Assembly: GCA_964636985.1 (NCBI GenBank)
Contig: CAZWSX010000001.1
Coordinates: forward strand, 372,001-436,000
Source of the DNA: CAZWSX01 sp964636985
GTDB lineage: Bacteria; Planctomycetota; Planctomycetia; Pirellulales; Pirellulaceae
Direction of reading: 5' to 3'
DNA length: 64,000 nucleotides
The stretch's first letter is position 1. Each line of letters begins with the position of its first letter. Both the position numbers and the translations under genes were made by a program. This document shows positions 45,493 through 56,000 of this stretch, piece by piece. Under the pieces are notes generated by a model that searched no databases, was not told the origin of the DNA, and saw nothing but the letters and a program-made list of their open reading frames with translations.

Positions 45493-46734
45493 CTATGCCG
45501 AACCGGTCTCACCCCGCGCATGGCGGGCCATCGTTTCCTGGAACTTGCGTTTGCCTTCTTCGACCACGCGGCGGATTTCGATGGCGTTGGCTTCGCTTTC
45601 TTTCCGCAAGTCGGCGATCATGCTGAGCGACTCGATTTGGAAATTCGAAATCGCGTCGACTAACTTCTGCACCGACGCCGGATTGAGCGTCGAACCGTAG
45701 CCTGCTTTCAACGCAGCGCGTTCCAGTTCGCGGCCCAACTCGGCCACGTCTTCGATGGCTTTGTTCGCTCCCTCTTTCATCGCTTCGGTCGCTTGTGTGA
45801 CCTCGTTCAAACCGAATTGCGAGGTGTAAACGGTGCCGAGAATCGTGAAGACGTGTTCGTTCGTGGTGAAAAACGTCACCGCACGGCGATAGACGCGGTC
45901 CTTCACGTCGTGCGTTTGCTTGAGCTTGGTGACCAGCGTTTCGCCGACGTCGTAGCCGACGCTCAGGTTCTCGGCAATGTCCTTGCACAGCTGGTACTTG
46001 CTGTCGGCCTTGTCCATCTGGTCCTTGGCTTCGTCGCGGGCCAGTTCCAACCGCGTCTCGACTTGCTTCCCTTCCTTGCTCTGCGCATCGCAGGCGGCTT
46101 GAGCGTCGGCGAGTTTCTTCTTGGAGGCTTCGAGGATCCCGGTTTGCTTGGCCAGCAGGTCGCGAGCCAGGGCCTCGGCTCCCTTCACGGCGAAGCGGAA
46201 GTCGATGTAACCGTCCATGATCGCCTGCTCGCGATTGAGCTGGTTCTTGGTATCGGCCGAAACATCCTTGTAGAGGTCGACGATTTTCTCGAAGCGTTGG
46301 CTGGGCGTGCCGCGGCGCATCCGCATCCACCAGTTCTGGATCCGCTCGCTGGTGCTGATCTTGCCGTCGTCGAGTTGGCGAATGAGGGTCTTGCTGTCGT
46401 CTCGGATCGAATCGAACATCTGGCTGATGTCGAGATAGCGATTGCCGACGGTAATGTTCTCGACGTTGTCGCGCACCAGGGCATTGAACGTGCTCATGTG
46501 CTTGATGGTGTTGGCGATGGCAAGCACCTTGGGCTCGTCGAGGTCCTTGAGCTCCTCGAGCATCTTGATCATTTCTTGCGGGACGTCCTCACGCTCGCCG
46601 ATCCCCAGCTTTTTGAGCGTCCCCAAGGCCTTGTCGAGATACTTTTGCATCCCCGTCGAGGCGACCGACGTCTCCCCTTTGCTTTCGGTTTTGCTGGCCG
46701 GGGCGGCTTGTTCCTGAATGTTTTCGGCTGCCAT
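45493..46734 (-). CDS. TelA-like coiled-coil protein of a divergent locus
   Basis: This 413-residue, almost wholly helical cytoplasmic protein has no signal peptide. Its N-terminal 30 residues are Ala/Glu/Ser-rich, the middle is long helices (VGNRYLDISQMFDSIRDDSKTLIRQLDDGK, LLAKQTGILEASKKKLADAQAAC), and the C-terminus has more coiled coil (ATEAMKEGANKAIEDVAELGRELERAAL). Layout and composition recall TelA/KlaA toxic-anion-resistance proteins, but I cannot confirm this by eye. It is transcribed divergently from a DUF6384-like gene, with a 303-base region between that contains a perfect inverted repeat. It probably belongs functionally with that operon. Confidence 0.55.
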   Translation of the reverse strand: MAAENIQEQAAPASKTESKGETSVASTGMQKYLDKALGTLKKLGIGEREDVPQEMIKMLEELKDLDEPKVLAIANTIKHMSTFNALVRDNVENITVGNRYLDISQMFDSIRDDSKTLIRQLDDGKISTSERIQNWWMRMRRGTPSQRFEKIVDLYKDVSADTKNQLNREQAIMDGYIDFRFAVKGAEALARDLLAKQTGILEASKKKLADAQAACDAQSKEGKQVETRLELARDEAKDQMDKADSKYQLCKDIAENLSVGYDVGETLVTKLKQTHDVKDRVYRRAVTFFTTNEHVFTILGTVYTSQFGLNEVTQATEAMKEGANKAIEDVAELGRELERAALKAGYGSTLNPASVQKLVDAISNFQIESLSMIADLRKESEANAIEIRRVVEEGKRKFQETMARHARGETGSA

Positions 46735-47037
46735 GCGAATAGTCCCTAGTAATTGGGGAAAGCAGTAGTTGAATAAATCGAGGCGGTTGACGAGATGAAA
46801 ACCGTGCGAATCGCGGCACTGCGTGGTAAGCCGTTCAGGGTATCAAGATTGTCGCTTAAGACAATCGTCCGGCCGTTCGAATCGGCGGTGCGTCCGAACG
46901 TTGGCCACTGACGTACTTCGTAAAATCAGCCATAATCTGGGAACTGTTCGATGTGTTTTTAAACATTCGGTGTTTTCCGACATTGCGTGTTTTAAGAAGT
47001 TCGTTTTCATTCATCCCGTCCAACGCGAATTGGCGTA
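46735..47037. other. Divergent regulatory region of the TelA-like/DUF6384 locus
   Basis: This 303-base region holds promoters for both genes. Its AT-rich part near 46950-47010 may hold the plus-strand promoter. A perfect dyad at 46847-46866 lies in the middle. No further gene is seen. Confidence 0.45.
46847..46866. promoter_or_regulatory. Perfect inverted repeat in the divergent TelA-like/DUF6384 intergenic region
   Basis: GATTGTC-GCTTAA-GACAATC is a perfect 7-base dyad with a 6-base centre, midway between the two divergent starts. Its form suits a transcription factor operator. No cognate regulator is recognised nearby. Confidence 0.4.
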
Positions 47038-48276
47038 ATGACCCAAGCTACAGAAAACGCTCCGAAAGACGAAAAAGCCTCCACCAGCAACGAGCAAGGC
47101 CGCGCTTCGACGGGCAAAGATTTGACGCTCGCCGATATGATGAAGATTCTCGACGTGGCCCACAGTTTGCAGGCCGATCGAGAGACCGTGCACGAACAGC
47201 TTTCGATCGAAAAAGCAAAAGCTGGAATGCGCGAGCGATTGCTGGCTTCGCGCGAGCTCACCGGCGCCGGCTACAACGAGGCCGAACTCGATGCCGCGAT
47301 CGATCTGTACTACGACAATCTCCACCGCTACCAAGAGCCGAAAGGCATGAACGCGATGATCGCGCACGCCTACATTCGGCGCGGTCCCATCGGCGCGACC
47401 GTGGGCGGCGTAGCGGCGGCGACGGCTCTCGCTTGGGGCTTGTTCTTCAATCCCTACAGCCCGTGGTCCAGCTACGGCAGCGTTACCAAACAAATCGACA
47501 AGGAACGCGAAGCCATCGTCCGCGTCGAGCGCGATTTGCAGACTATACCAGGTGCCGTCGCCGCACATCCGGAACTAGGCAAACTCAAGTCGACGGCTGA
47601 GACCTACGAGCAGGCCCGCGACGTCGCCAAGCTTCGCGAGTCGCGGCAGGAAATCGAACAAGTCGCAACCAAGGCGCGCGAATCGCAAGCCGCGGCCAAA
47701 ACGGCCGCCGAAGATCTTGCGCAGATCCACAAGCTCCTCGCGTCCGCGCAAAGTGTCGCCGTGGAACCAGGCGTGAAAGAGCAGCTTGCCGAACTATCTA
47801 AGCAGGCCGACGAACTGGCAGGCTCGCAAAACATCGCGCGGCTAAGCCAACTGCGCACCTCGGTCGCCGAGATCGAAAGTGCCTTGCAACAAGACTACGA
47901 GATCCGCGTTGTCTGGCGAAATCAGAAGAGTGCCCTGCAACGAAAATCTAAAGATAATCCCAACGGTGCACCTAGTTCCTACTTGATCGTTGAAGCCCTG
48001 GACAAAGGGGGCAAGCCCGTCGCGGTAACAGTCCCCGATGTGGAGGACGGCAAACCGGAGCGGGCGACCAAGTGGGGAGAAATGGTGCCGAACGAAGTTT
48101 ATGAACGGATCAAACAAGACAAACAAGCCGACGGTATCCTGAACAACGATCTCTATGCCGTCAAAAAGAAGGGCTACCTGGGGATGGACATCATGATGAC
48201 GGGTGCCGATGGCAAGCCCCTTTCCCGACAACGCCAGTTGACGCACATCGACGAAAAGATTCAACAGCGAAGATGA
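47038..48276 (+). CDS. DUF6384-like coiled-coil membrane protein
   Basis: This 412-residue protein has an N-terminal helical cytoplasmic part (TLADMMKILDVAHSLQADRETVHEQLSIEKAKAGMRERLLASRELTGAGY), one membrane segment (IGATVGGVAAATALAWGLFFNP, about residues 118-140), a long coiled coil (about 155-290), and a compact C-terminal domain of about 110 residues (YEIRVVWRNQKSAL, then SSYLIVEALDKGGKPVAVTVPDVEDGK). The pattern matches what I remember as DUF6384 (tentative). It is the first gene of a co-directional run with the Gly-rich protein and the TMTC-like gene. Confidence 0.6.
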   Translation: MTQATENAPKDEKASTSNEQGRASTGKDLTLADMMKILDVAHSLQADRETVHEQLSIEKAKAGMRERLLASRELTGAGYNEAELDAAIDLYYDNLHRYQEPKGMNAMIAHAYIRRGPIGATVGGVAAATALAWGLFFNPYSPWSSYGSVTKQIDKEREAIVRVERDLQTIPGAVAAHPELGKLKSTAETYEQARDVAKLRESRQEIEQVATKARESQAAAKTAAEDLAQIHKLLASAQSVAVEPGVKEQLAELSKQADELAGSQNIARLSQLRTSVAEIESALQQDYEIRVVWRNQKSALQRKSKDNPNGAPSSYLIVEALDKGGKPVAVTVPDVEDGKPERATKWGEMVPNEVYERIKQDKQADGILNNDLYAVKKKGYLGMDIMMTGADGKPLSRQRQLTHIDEKIQQRR

Positions 48277-48347
48277 TCTCGTTCTGCTTGCGGCCGTTTT
48301 TAGTGCCGGTTTTTATCATTCCTCTTCCTATTCGCTTTTGAGCTCCC

Positions 48348-49967
48348 ATGCCCAATGCCGGCTCTACCGTTCTCCAGCAATTGCGTTCGTCCCTGGCGGT
48401 TGCTCGGTCGAATCTCGATCAATTGCGGCAACACAGCCGGCAAGTTGAACTGGAACTGACGCGCCTGGTCGCGGAGCGCGGGCAAGCGATCAACCAGTTG
48501 GCGCAGCACTACCTGCCGAACGTCTCGGCCCAGACGATCCAAAGTTTGTACGGCAACGTGCAAATCGACCTGGCCGACATCCTGCAGCGCAAGACCGACT
48601 ACCGCCGCCAACTCGAACAAAAAGTGGCGTCACTGGGACAGTTCGTTGACCAATCCGAGGCGAAAGTCGCACACATCGACGAGCAACTCAAAACGTTGGG
48701 AGTTCGCCGCAAAGACTTAGAAACGGCGGTCGCTAAAAAACTCGCCGACGACCCCGAATTTCAAAAGCTAACCAAACTCTCGCTCGATATCGAAAAGGAA
48801 TTGCAGCGACACGAGCAGCGGGTGCACGACCTGGAGCACGAAGCCCACGACAAGCTGCCTGCCTACGAGCACAGCGCGCTATTTCAGTATCTCTACCAGC
48901 GCAAATGGGGAACGGCGGCCTACAACTACAAAGGGATGACCAAGCAATGGGACCGTTGGGTGGCCGATTTGATTGGCTATCCGCGGGCCGCCCGTAGTTA
49001 TGAGTTTCTCCTGCGAACGCCCCAACTGGTGGCTCAGGAGGTCGCCAAACGGCGGGCTGATTTCGATGAACTGATGACTCAGATCGAGGCCCGCCGCGAT
49101 CAAGTGGCCGTGGATTTGGGGCTCAAGGCGGCGATTGAACAAGAAAAATCGGCCGAGACCCAGCGTTCCGAACTGTCGCAGAATCGCGCCCAGAGCGAAC
49201 AAGAGCTCTCGCAAGCGCACCAGAAGCTGAACGAACTCGATTTCCCGACCAGCGAGTTCTACGCCGAAGCCGTCTCGCGCGTTCGCGACTATTTGGCTCG
49301 CACGCAAACCACGGTCCTGCAAGCCAGAGCGCGTCGTACGCCTGAGCGGATCGACGACGATCTGGTCGCGCGAATCGCCATGTTAGGGGACGAGATCACC
49401 AATCTTCGTCCCGAGCAGGAGTTGACGTCGAAAACGGTTCAAACGACGGGCGATCGCGCCGACGGACTCGACCGCATCATCCAACGCTTTGTCGCCGGAA
49501 ACTTTGACGCCGGGCGATCGTTGTTCGACGATCGTTTCGATGGCCGCCAATGGGCCGACCATTACCTGGCGGGCAAGATCGACGAAGGGACTCTCTGGCA
49601 ACAGATTTCCAGCCAGCAATCGTGGGCTCCGACGATTGTGTCGCAAACCGGCGGCACGATGTCCGACATCGCCAACAGCCCGTGGACCTACGTGATGCTC
49701 GACGCGATGACGCAAGTCGCCGGCGCTGCCGCCCGTGGCATGGCTCACGACGCGGTCCGTCGACGCAGCCAAGACTGGGGCGGAGGCAACTGGGGTGGCA
49801 GTAATTGGGGCGGCGGCTTTGGAGGGGGATCAAGCGACTGGGGCGGGTCCAGTTCGTCGGGGGGCGATTTTGGCGGCGGCTCGTCCAGTGGAGGTTCCTC
49901 AGGCGGCGATTCCTCAGGTGGCGGGTCGTCGGGGGGCGGTGGCTTCTACACGTCCGATAGCTTCTGA
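48348..49967 (+). CDS. Coiled-coil protein with Gly/Ser-rich C-terminal tail
   Basis: This 539-residue protein is dominated by coiled coil (about 1-380). A short globular segment follows (SLFDDRFDGRQWADHYLAGKIDEGTLWQQISSQ). The tail, about residues 470-539, is Gly/Ser/Trp-rich (GGNWGGSNWGGGFGGGSSDWGG), like the C-termini of TPM/YgcG-type proteins. No signal peptide is evident. It starts 71 bases after the DUF6384-like gene, and its stop overlaps the next ATG (TGATG). Function unknown. Confidence 0.65.
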   Translation: MPNAGSTVLQQLRSSLAVARSNLDQLRQHSRQVELELTRLVAERGQAINQLAQHYLPNVSAQTIQSLYGNVQIDLADILQRKTDYRRQLEQKVASLGQFVDQSEAKVAHIDEQLKTLGVRRKDLETAVAKKLADDPEFQKLTKLSLDIEKELQRHEQRVHDLEHEAHDKLPAYEHSALFQYLYQRKWGTAAYNYKGMTKQWDRWVADLIGYPRAARSYEFLLRTPQLVAQEVAKRRADFDELMTQIEARRDQVAVDLGLKAAIEQEKSAETQRSELSQNRAQSEQELSQAHQKLNELDFPTSEFYAEAVSRVRDYLARTQTTVLQARARRTPERIDDDLVARIAMLGDEITNLRPEQELTSKTVQTTGDRADGLDRIIQRFVAGNFDAGRSLFDDRFDGRQWADHYLAGKIDEGTLWQQISSQQSWAPTIVSQTGGTMSDIANSPWTYVMLDAMTQVAGAAARGMAHDAVRRRSQDWGGGNWGGSNWGGGFGGGSSDWGGSSSSGGDFGGGSSSGGSSGGDSSGGGSSGGGGFYTSDSF

Positions 49968-51889
49968 TGGCTGGTCGTCGTCGTTTCCGAGCCAATGGTG
50001 GCGACCAGAAGTCGCCCGCTGAAAGTCCGCGCACGAAGGCCGGTACTCAACAGACGTGGAGTGCGACAACAGAGTCAAGTCTCCAGTCGTGGTGGCCAGC
50101 CTTGGTGCTGGCCGCGCTGGTGGCGGCGTTCTATTCGCCCGTCACGAAGTGCGACTTCATCTGGGACGACAACGACTACGTGACCGAGAACCGGCACCTC
50201 CGCACACTCGAAGGATTGCGCACCATCTGGCTCGAGCCGAAGGCGACTCCGCAGTACTATCCGCTCGTGCACACAACCTACTGGTGCGAGTACCGGCTGT
50301 GGCGATTGCAGCCGCTCGGTTACCACCTAGTGAATGTCGCCATCCATGCCGCGACGGCGATCTTGCTTTGGCGTTTGCTGGCCCGACTTGCAGTTCCTGG
50401 CAGTTGGTGGATTGCGGCGATCTTCGCGCTGCACCCCGTGCATGTCGAATCGGTCGCTTGGGTGACGGAACGCAAGAACGTCTTATCCGGGCTCTGCTAC
50501 CTATTGGCAGCGTGGTCGTACACCCGTTGGGCCAACTGGGGTGGAGAACCAAAGGGAGCAACGCCATCGTGGAGATGGTACGGTCTGGCGCTGGCGTTCT
50601 ACGTCGCCGCGCTACTGAGTAAGACCGTTACCGTATCGTTGCCCGCGGCTCTTCTATTGGTCGCTTGGTGGAAGGAACCCGCGTCGCTGCGCCGGCACGC
50701 GGTGGCGGTGCTTCCGTTTTTTCTTATCGGCATCCCGATGGCCATGCTGACGGCGTGGCTGGAACGCAATCAAGTGGGAGCCAGCGGCGAAGCCTTCCAG
50801 TACGGCATCGCCGAACGCATCTTCCTCGCCGGCCGCATTCCGTGGTTCTACGCCGAAAAGCTCCTGTGGCCGAGCGAGTTGTCATTCATCTACCCGCGCT
50901 GGAATCTCGATTCCTTCCAGGGATGGTGGCTGTTGTGGGCCGCGGCAACGCTGGCGCTGGTAACTGGACTGGCCGCCGCAACCCACCGCTGGGGTAGCAA
51001 GTTGGGCCGTGGACCGCTCGTCGCCGTATTATTCTTCGGTGGCACGCTCTTCCCGGCGCTGGGGTTCTTTAACGTCTACCCCTTCAAGTACTCGTTTGTG
51101 GCCGACCATTTTCAGTATCTGGCGAGCATTGGGATCATCGCACTCGTGGTTGGGACGATTGCTTATTTCGTGGATCGCGACTCTCGCTTGCGTCTGGTCG
51201 CAGCAGTTGTTGGCAGTTGCGTACTGCTGGCGCTCGGTGTTCTCACTTATCGGCAAGTCGGCGTCTACCAGTCCCGGGCCACGTTGTGGGCAGACGTGTT
51301 GGAGAAGAATCCAGACTCGCCCCTGGCCCTGCAAGGTCTGGCGGCGGAGCGCGCCGCGGTTGACGACTTCAAAGAAGCGGAAACGCTCTACCGCAAGGCA
51401 ATCCCGCTGACCGTCGATTCGCACGACCGCCGGAAAGTCTTGTACGACTTGGGACAAACGCTTTACCGCGCTGGCGACAAAGCTGGTGCTAAGGATGAAT
51501 GGCGCCAAGCCCTGGCGATTGATCGCACTCAGATAAGAATTGCGGAACAGTTGGGGCTGCTTGCCATCAAAGATGAGGAGTGGGGCCAGGCAGAAGAGTA
51601 CTGGCGGCTCGTCGCTGTGCATGGTCCCCGGCACGCCGTATCACAGAAGAATCTGGCGATTGCCCTGTCGTCCCAGAGAAAGAACGTCGAGGCCGAGCCG
51701 CACTATCGGGAAGCTGCATTACTTGCTCCTACCGATGGCGAAATTCGCTTGAATTGGGCGCGTTGCCTGGCGTCGCTAGGACAATTCAAGAATGCTGCCG
51801 CGCAGGCGGAAATGGCCGCACATTCGAGCGACCCGCGGATCGCGGCCGACGCCAAAAAACTCCTTGAGCAAATCAAGGAGTCAAAGTGA
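49967..51889 (+). CDS. TMTC-like multi-pass protein with TPR domain (GT-C fold)
   Basis: This 640-residue protein has about ten membrane helices (residues about 40-460) followed by tetratricopeptide repeats (about 465-640). CDFIWDDNDYVTEN near the N-terminus and IFALHPVHVESVAWVTERKNVLSG are typical of the TMTC/PMT-like glycosyltransferase C superfamily, where an acidic pair after the first helix is catalytic. Bacterial members with TPR tails are common but untested; they may transfer a sugar from a lipid donor to proteins. The ATG overlaps the stop of the Gly-rich protein, and hemW follows with a GTGA overlap. Confidence 0.8.
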   Translation: MAGRRRFRANGGDQKSPAESPRTKAGTQQTWSATTESSLQSWWPALVLAALVAAFYSPVTKCDFIWDDNDYVTENRHLRTLEGLRTIWLEPKATPQYYPLVHTTYWCEYRLWRLQPLGYHLVNVAIHAATAILLWRLLARLAVPGSWWIAAIFALHPVHVESVAWVTERKNVLSGLCYLLAAWSYTRWANWGGEPKGATPSWRWYGLALAFYVAALLSKTVTVSLPAALLLVAWWKEPASLRRHAVAVLPFFLIGIPMAMLTAWLERNQVGASGEAFQYGIAERIFLAGRIPWFYAEKLLWPSELSFIYPRWNLDSFQGWWLLWAAATLALVTGLAAATHRWGSKLGRGPLVAVLFFGGTLFPALGFFNVYPFKYSFVADHFQYLASIGIIALVVGTIAYFVDRDSRLRLVAAVVGSCVLLALGVLTYRQVGVYQSRATLWADVLEKNPDSPLALQGLAAERAAVDDFKEAETLYRKAIPLTVDSHDRRKVLYDLGQTLYRAGDKAGAKDEWRQALAIDRTQIRIAEQLGLLAIKDEEWGQAEEYWRLVAVHGPRHAVSQKNLAIALSSQRKNVEAEPHYREAALLAPTDGEIRLNWARCLASLGQFKNAAAQAEMAAHSSDPRIAADAKKLLEQIKESK

Positions 51890-53034
51890 CGGAGCCGACT
51901 CCCTTCCAGCCACCGCGTGCGACCTATGTCCACGTCCCGTTCTGCCGGCATCGCTGCGGGTACTGCAACTTCACGTTGGTCGCCGGCCGCGACGACTTGA
52001 TCGACGGTTACCTGCGGGCGCTGGAGCTCGAACTTGAGCTAGTAGGCGCAGCGCGCCAAGTCGATACCCTCTTCTTCGGTGGCGGCACGCCGACTCATTT
52101 GCCACCGCCGCAACTGGCGCGGTTACTCGAACTGGTCGGTAGAACGTTCCCGCTTGCTCCCGGCGGTGAATTCAGCATCGAAGCCAACCCGCTCGACATC
52201 ACGCCCGAACGTGTTGCAGTGCTGCGAGAACACGGCGTCACACGATTGAGCTTAGGCGTGCAGTCGTTCGACAACAATAAGCTGGCAATCCTTGAGCGCG
52301 ACCACCGCCGCACAGACTTGCCGGCAATTCTGTCGCTTGCCCGCGAATCCTTTTCTTCTCTCTCGCTCGATTTGATTTTCGCCACGCCAGGCGAATCGCT
52401 CACGCTGTGGCAGAGCGACCTAGAAGCGGCACTGCAAACGCCGATCGACCACGTGTCGACTTACGGACTGACTTGGGAAAAAGGAACTTCCTATTGGTCG
52501 CGGCTCGCGAAAGGGGAACTCGCGACGACGGACGAGAACGTCGAAGCCGCCATGTACGTGCACGCGATCGAGCGTCTCCAAGCCGCCGGATTCGAACACT
52601 ATGAGGTCTCGAACTTTGCCCGCACGGGGCAGCGTTGCCGGCACAATGAGACCTACTGGCTCGGCGCACCTTACTTCGCCCTGGGGCCCGGCGCGGCGCG
52701 GTATATCGATGGCCGTCGCGAGACGAACCATCGCAGCACGGTGACGTGGATGAAGCGGCTTTTCGCGGAAAAATCGCCGGTGGCCGAAAGCGAAACGCTG
52801 CTGCCCGAAGACCGTGCCCGCGAACGCCTCGTCTTTGGACTGCGGCGCCTTGAGGGGATTTCGCTGGCCACGTTTTCAGAGCAAACCGGCTTCGACGTGC
52901 TCAAATTAGGCGGCGCCAACTTGGAACGCTACCTCAGGCAAGGAGCCATGGAACGAGTTGGCGACCAACTGCGGCTCACCCGCGCTGGACTGCTGGTGAG
53001 CGATGCGCTGTGGCCCGCGCTATTGCGAACTTAG
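51886..53034 (+). CDS. hemW: Radical SAM haem chaperone HemW
   Basis: This 382-residue protein of the coproporphyrinogen III oxidase-like radical SAM family has YVHVPFCRHRCGYCNFTLVAGRD near the N-terminus: the CxxxCxxC iron-sulphur motif followed by F, as in HemW. It also has FFGGGTPTHLPPPQL, GVTRLSLGVQSFD and a DUF4080/HemN_C-like C-terminal domain. HemW family members deliver haem rather than oxidising coproporphyrinogen. The start is GTG 51886, overlapping the TGA of the previous gene (GTGA), with AAGGAG six bases upstream. The 3' end overlaps the convergent dehydrogenase gene by 4 bases. Confidence 0.92.
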   Translation: MTEPTPFQPPRATYVHVPFCRHRCGYCNFTLVAGRDDLIDGYLRALELELELVGAARQVDTLFFGGGTPTHLPPPQLARLLELVGRTFPLAPGGEFSIEANPLDITPERVAVLREHGVTRLSLGVQSFDNNKLAILERDHRRTDLPAILSLARESFSSLSLDLIFATPGESLTLWQSDLEAALQTPIDHVSTYGLTWEKGTSYWSRLAKGELATTDENVEAAMYVHAIERLQAAGFEHYEVSNFARTGQRCRHNETYWLGAPYFALGPGAARYIDGRRETNHRSTVTWMKRLFAEKSPVAESETLLPEDRARERLVFGLRRLEGISLATFSEQTGFDVLKLGGANLERYLRQGAMERVGDQLRLTRAGLLVSDALWPALLRT

Positions 53035-56000
53035 TCCGGCAACGGCTGCGACATCCGCAAGTAGGCAAACAAGTCGCGAATCTGTTGCTCGGTCAACTTG
53101 CTCAGCAATCCCTCTGGCATCAGTGAGACTTTGCTCAACCGCAACTCTTCAATTTCGCTGCGCTGAAGGATGATCGGTTGGCCGTCGGCGGCTTGCAGCG
53201 TGACCGCCTGGGCGTCTTGATCGGCGATGAAGCCAGTGAGCGTGCGGCCATCTTCGGTTGCCGCGACGTAGTTTTCAAAGCCTTCGCGAATCGTTGCGCT
53301 CGGGCTAAGGACGTTCTGCAGCAGGATGGGCAAGTCGTCCCGCTTGTACTGCGTTAGATCGGGCCCAATCTTGCCGCCCGTGTCGAATAGCCGATGGCAC
53401 TTGGCACACGAATCGGCGAACAACTTGCGGCCCGCGTACGGATTGCCCGTCGTTTCGCGGATGATGTTGGTGTAGCGGCTGATCTCGCGAGTCAGTTCCT
53501 CGGCGTTGGGTGGTGTCGCTTTCGGCCACAGTTTCGCTACGTCGGCCGCCAGCGCTGGATCGCTGTGAACGGCTATCGCGTCGACCACGCTCGTCGGGGT
53601 TCGCTCGGCTTCCCATTTCCTGGACGTGATTGCGTCGACGAACTGCCGGCTCCACGATTTACGGCTGGCGAGCGTCATCATCGCGGCCAGGCGCGTCTCT
53701 TCCGGCCATTGCGCGAACGACGCGATAATCGACTTACCGATTTCGTCGTCGTTGTAACGCTGCAGCGCCGCTAAGATACTTGCTCGCAATCCTTCGTCAC
53801 GCGTGCTGGTCAAAAGTTTCAGCAAAACAGGGCGAGTCGCCTCGGCATTCGCTTGAACCAGCAGGGTCGTCAATCGTCCTCGTTCCGTCGCATCGGCCTT
53901 ATCGTCCGCCAGGCGCGCGAGCGCCTCTTGGGTTGCCGCCGCATCGCCTCGACGTACTCGCAAGGTCAGCGATCCGCCGCCGAACTCGGCCATCAACTGC
54001 GTGAGTTCATCAGGCAACGCGGTTGGCGGCATGCTATCGAGCTGCGTTTCCAAAGCGGACACCAGCCCTTTGCGATGCTCAACTGGCGCCGCGGCAATCA
54101 ACTTGCCGCAGTTGCGAAGCGATTCCCGATCGCCTGCTGTGACGAATCGTTTGACGAGCCGCGGTGCAATCGCCTCGCGCACCAGCGGGCCATTCCAAAC
54201 GTCGGGTTCCTTGAAGATCGCGATCAATTCGGCAGGCGACTTTTTGACATGGGCCTCCATCGCCCACCAGAGCATCAGGGGCTGGAACACATCGCTGGCA
54301 TCTTCCTGATGCGCCAACAGGCCTCGCAAAATTTTCAGCGTCGATTCGACCGGCAGCCGGCGAGCCGAAGCCGCGTACTGCACGCGAGCCTCGATATTGG
54401 CTTCCTTCGTAGCAACTGCCGCAATGCGATCGGTCAAAGTTGGCGACAACTCACCGTCGTCGCACGAAACACGCGCCACCCACGAACGGACACTCGCCGA
54501 AGGATGTTCCAGCAACTTCGCAGCCGCGCGTTCGTTCAGGCCGAACCATGCCATGTGAAGCCACAGCCGTTCGTTGGCCTCCGTGCCGTCGGCCTTCATC
54601 AGAGCCGCTAGTGAATCTGCTTCGCTCAGCGCCGGTTTGCGCCGTGTCAGCAGCCAGCGAGCCTGCTCGCGACGAGCCCGGTTGTCTCCCTTCAACTCGG
54701 CCAGTAGCGCCGCATCATCCAACTTGGTCAAGTTAGGCGTGCGAACTTGTTTGTCCGCGGGAGCGACGCGGTACACCCGGCCGCTCTCTTTATGAACGCG
54801 GCCTTGATAGTGCGAACCGTGGTCGATCCGCTGTTCGTACATGTCGGCAATATAAATGCAACCGTCGGGACCTTGCTGCACGTCGACCGGGCGAACCCAG
54901 CTATCGGTGCTCGTCATCAGGTATCCAAGATCGCGCGTTTGGAACGACGAACCGATCGGGGTAATCTCGCTGTAAGTCACGTGTCCTTGTAGCGGCCCGA
55001 CGCCGAACAAGTGATCGCGATACTTCTCAGGCAAAACCGAGGCTTCGTATCGCAGCAGTGCATGGGTAAAGCGTTGCACCTCGGCATGTTTCATCGCCTC
55101 GAAATAACCGAACGTGAACGGATTGGAAAGCGAGCCATGCTTGCCGAAGCCTTTCTGGTAATAGCCACCCTGAACGTAATGGAAGCCCCGCGTATTTCCG
55201 CCGTTGTGCCCTGAATACACGCGGCCTTGGCCATCGATCTCAACGCCGAACGTGTTGCCGCCACCTTCGGCAAAGACCTCGTACTTGCGAAGTCGCGGAT
55301 GGTAACGCCAGATCAATTGTCCCAGGCTGCGCGTGATTTCCTTGTCGCCCGGCTTCTGCACGGCTCCGCTGACGGTGCTCCCCTGCGAAGCGTAGAGCCA
55401 GCCATCAGGACCCCACTTCAAGTTGCTGACCACCGAGTGCGAGTCCTCGATGCCGAAGCCTTGCAGATGGAGTTCCGGATCGCCGTCTGGTACGTCGTCG
55501 TGATTGCGATCGGGATAGAAGAGCAAGTAAGGCGGATGCAGTACCCACACGCCGTCGGTATCGAGCGCGATCGAAGTGCAGAGGTTGAGGCCGTCCAGGA
55601 AGACGGAGTGCTTTTCGTAGACGCCATCGCCATCGACGTCTTCGTGAATGCTGATCCGGTCCGCGCCACGATCGTGGTTCGGCGGCGCAGGCGGGATCTT
55701 GTCGTACACCGTCCGCAAAAACTTATCGCGGCTGAGCGCGTTCAAGCCCGCCGGGTGAGGATACTGCCGATACTCCACCAGCCACATCCGGCCCTGCGGG
55801 TCAAAGCGGATCGAGAGTGGCTGCGCGATATCAGGGTCGGCGACCGCGATGTTGGCTTTCACATCGGCGGGGAACGTGAGCTTGGCCAATGTCTCTTGCG
55901 GCGAGAGAGGCCCAGCGTCGTTGTCGCCGAGCTTGCGGAACTCCTTTTCGAGCGTGGCCGAGTCGGCAACCTTGCGCTCGAAGTCTCCGCCAATCTTGGC

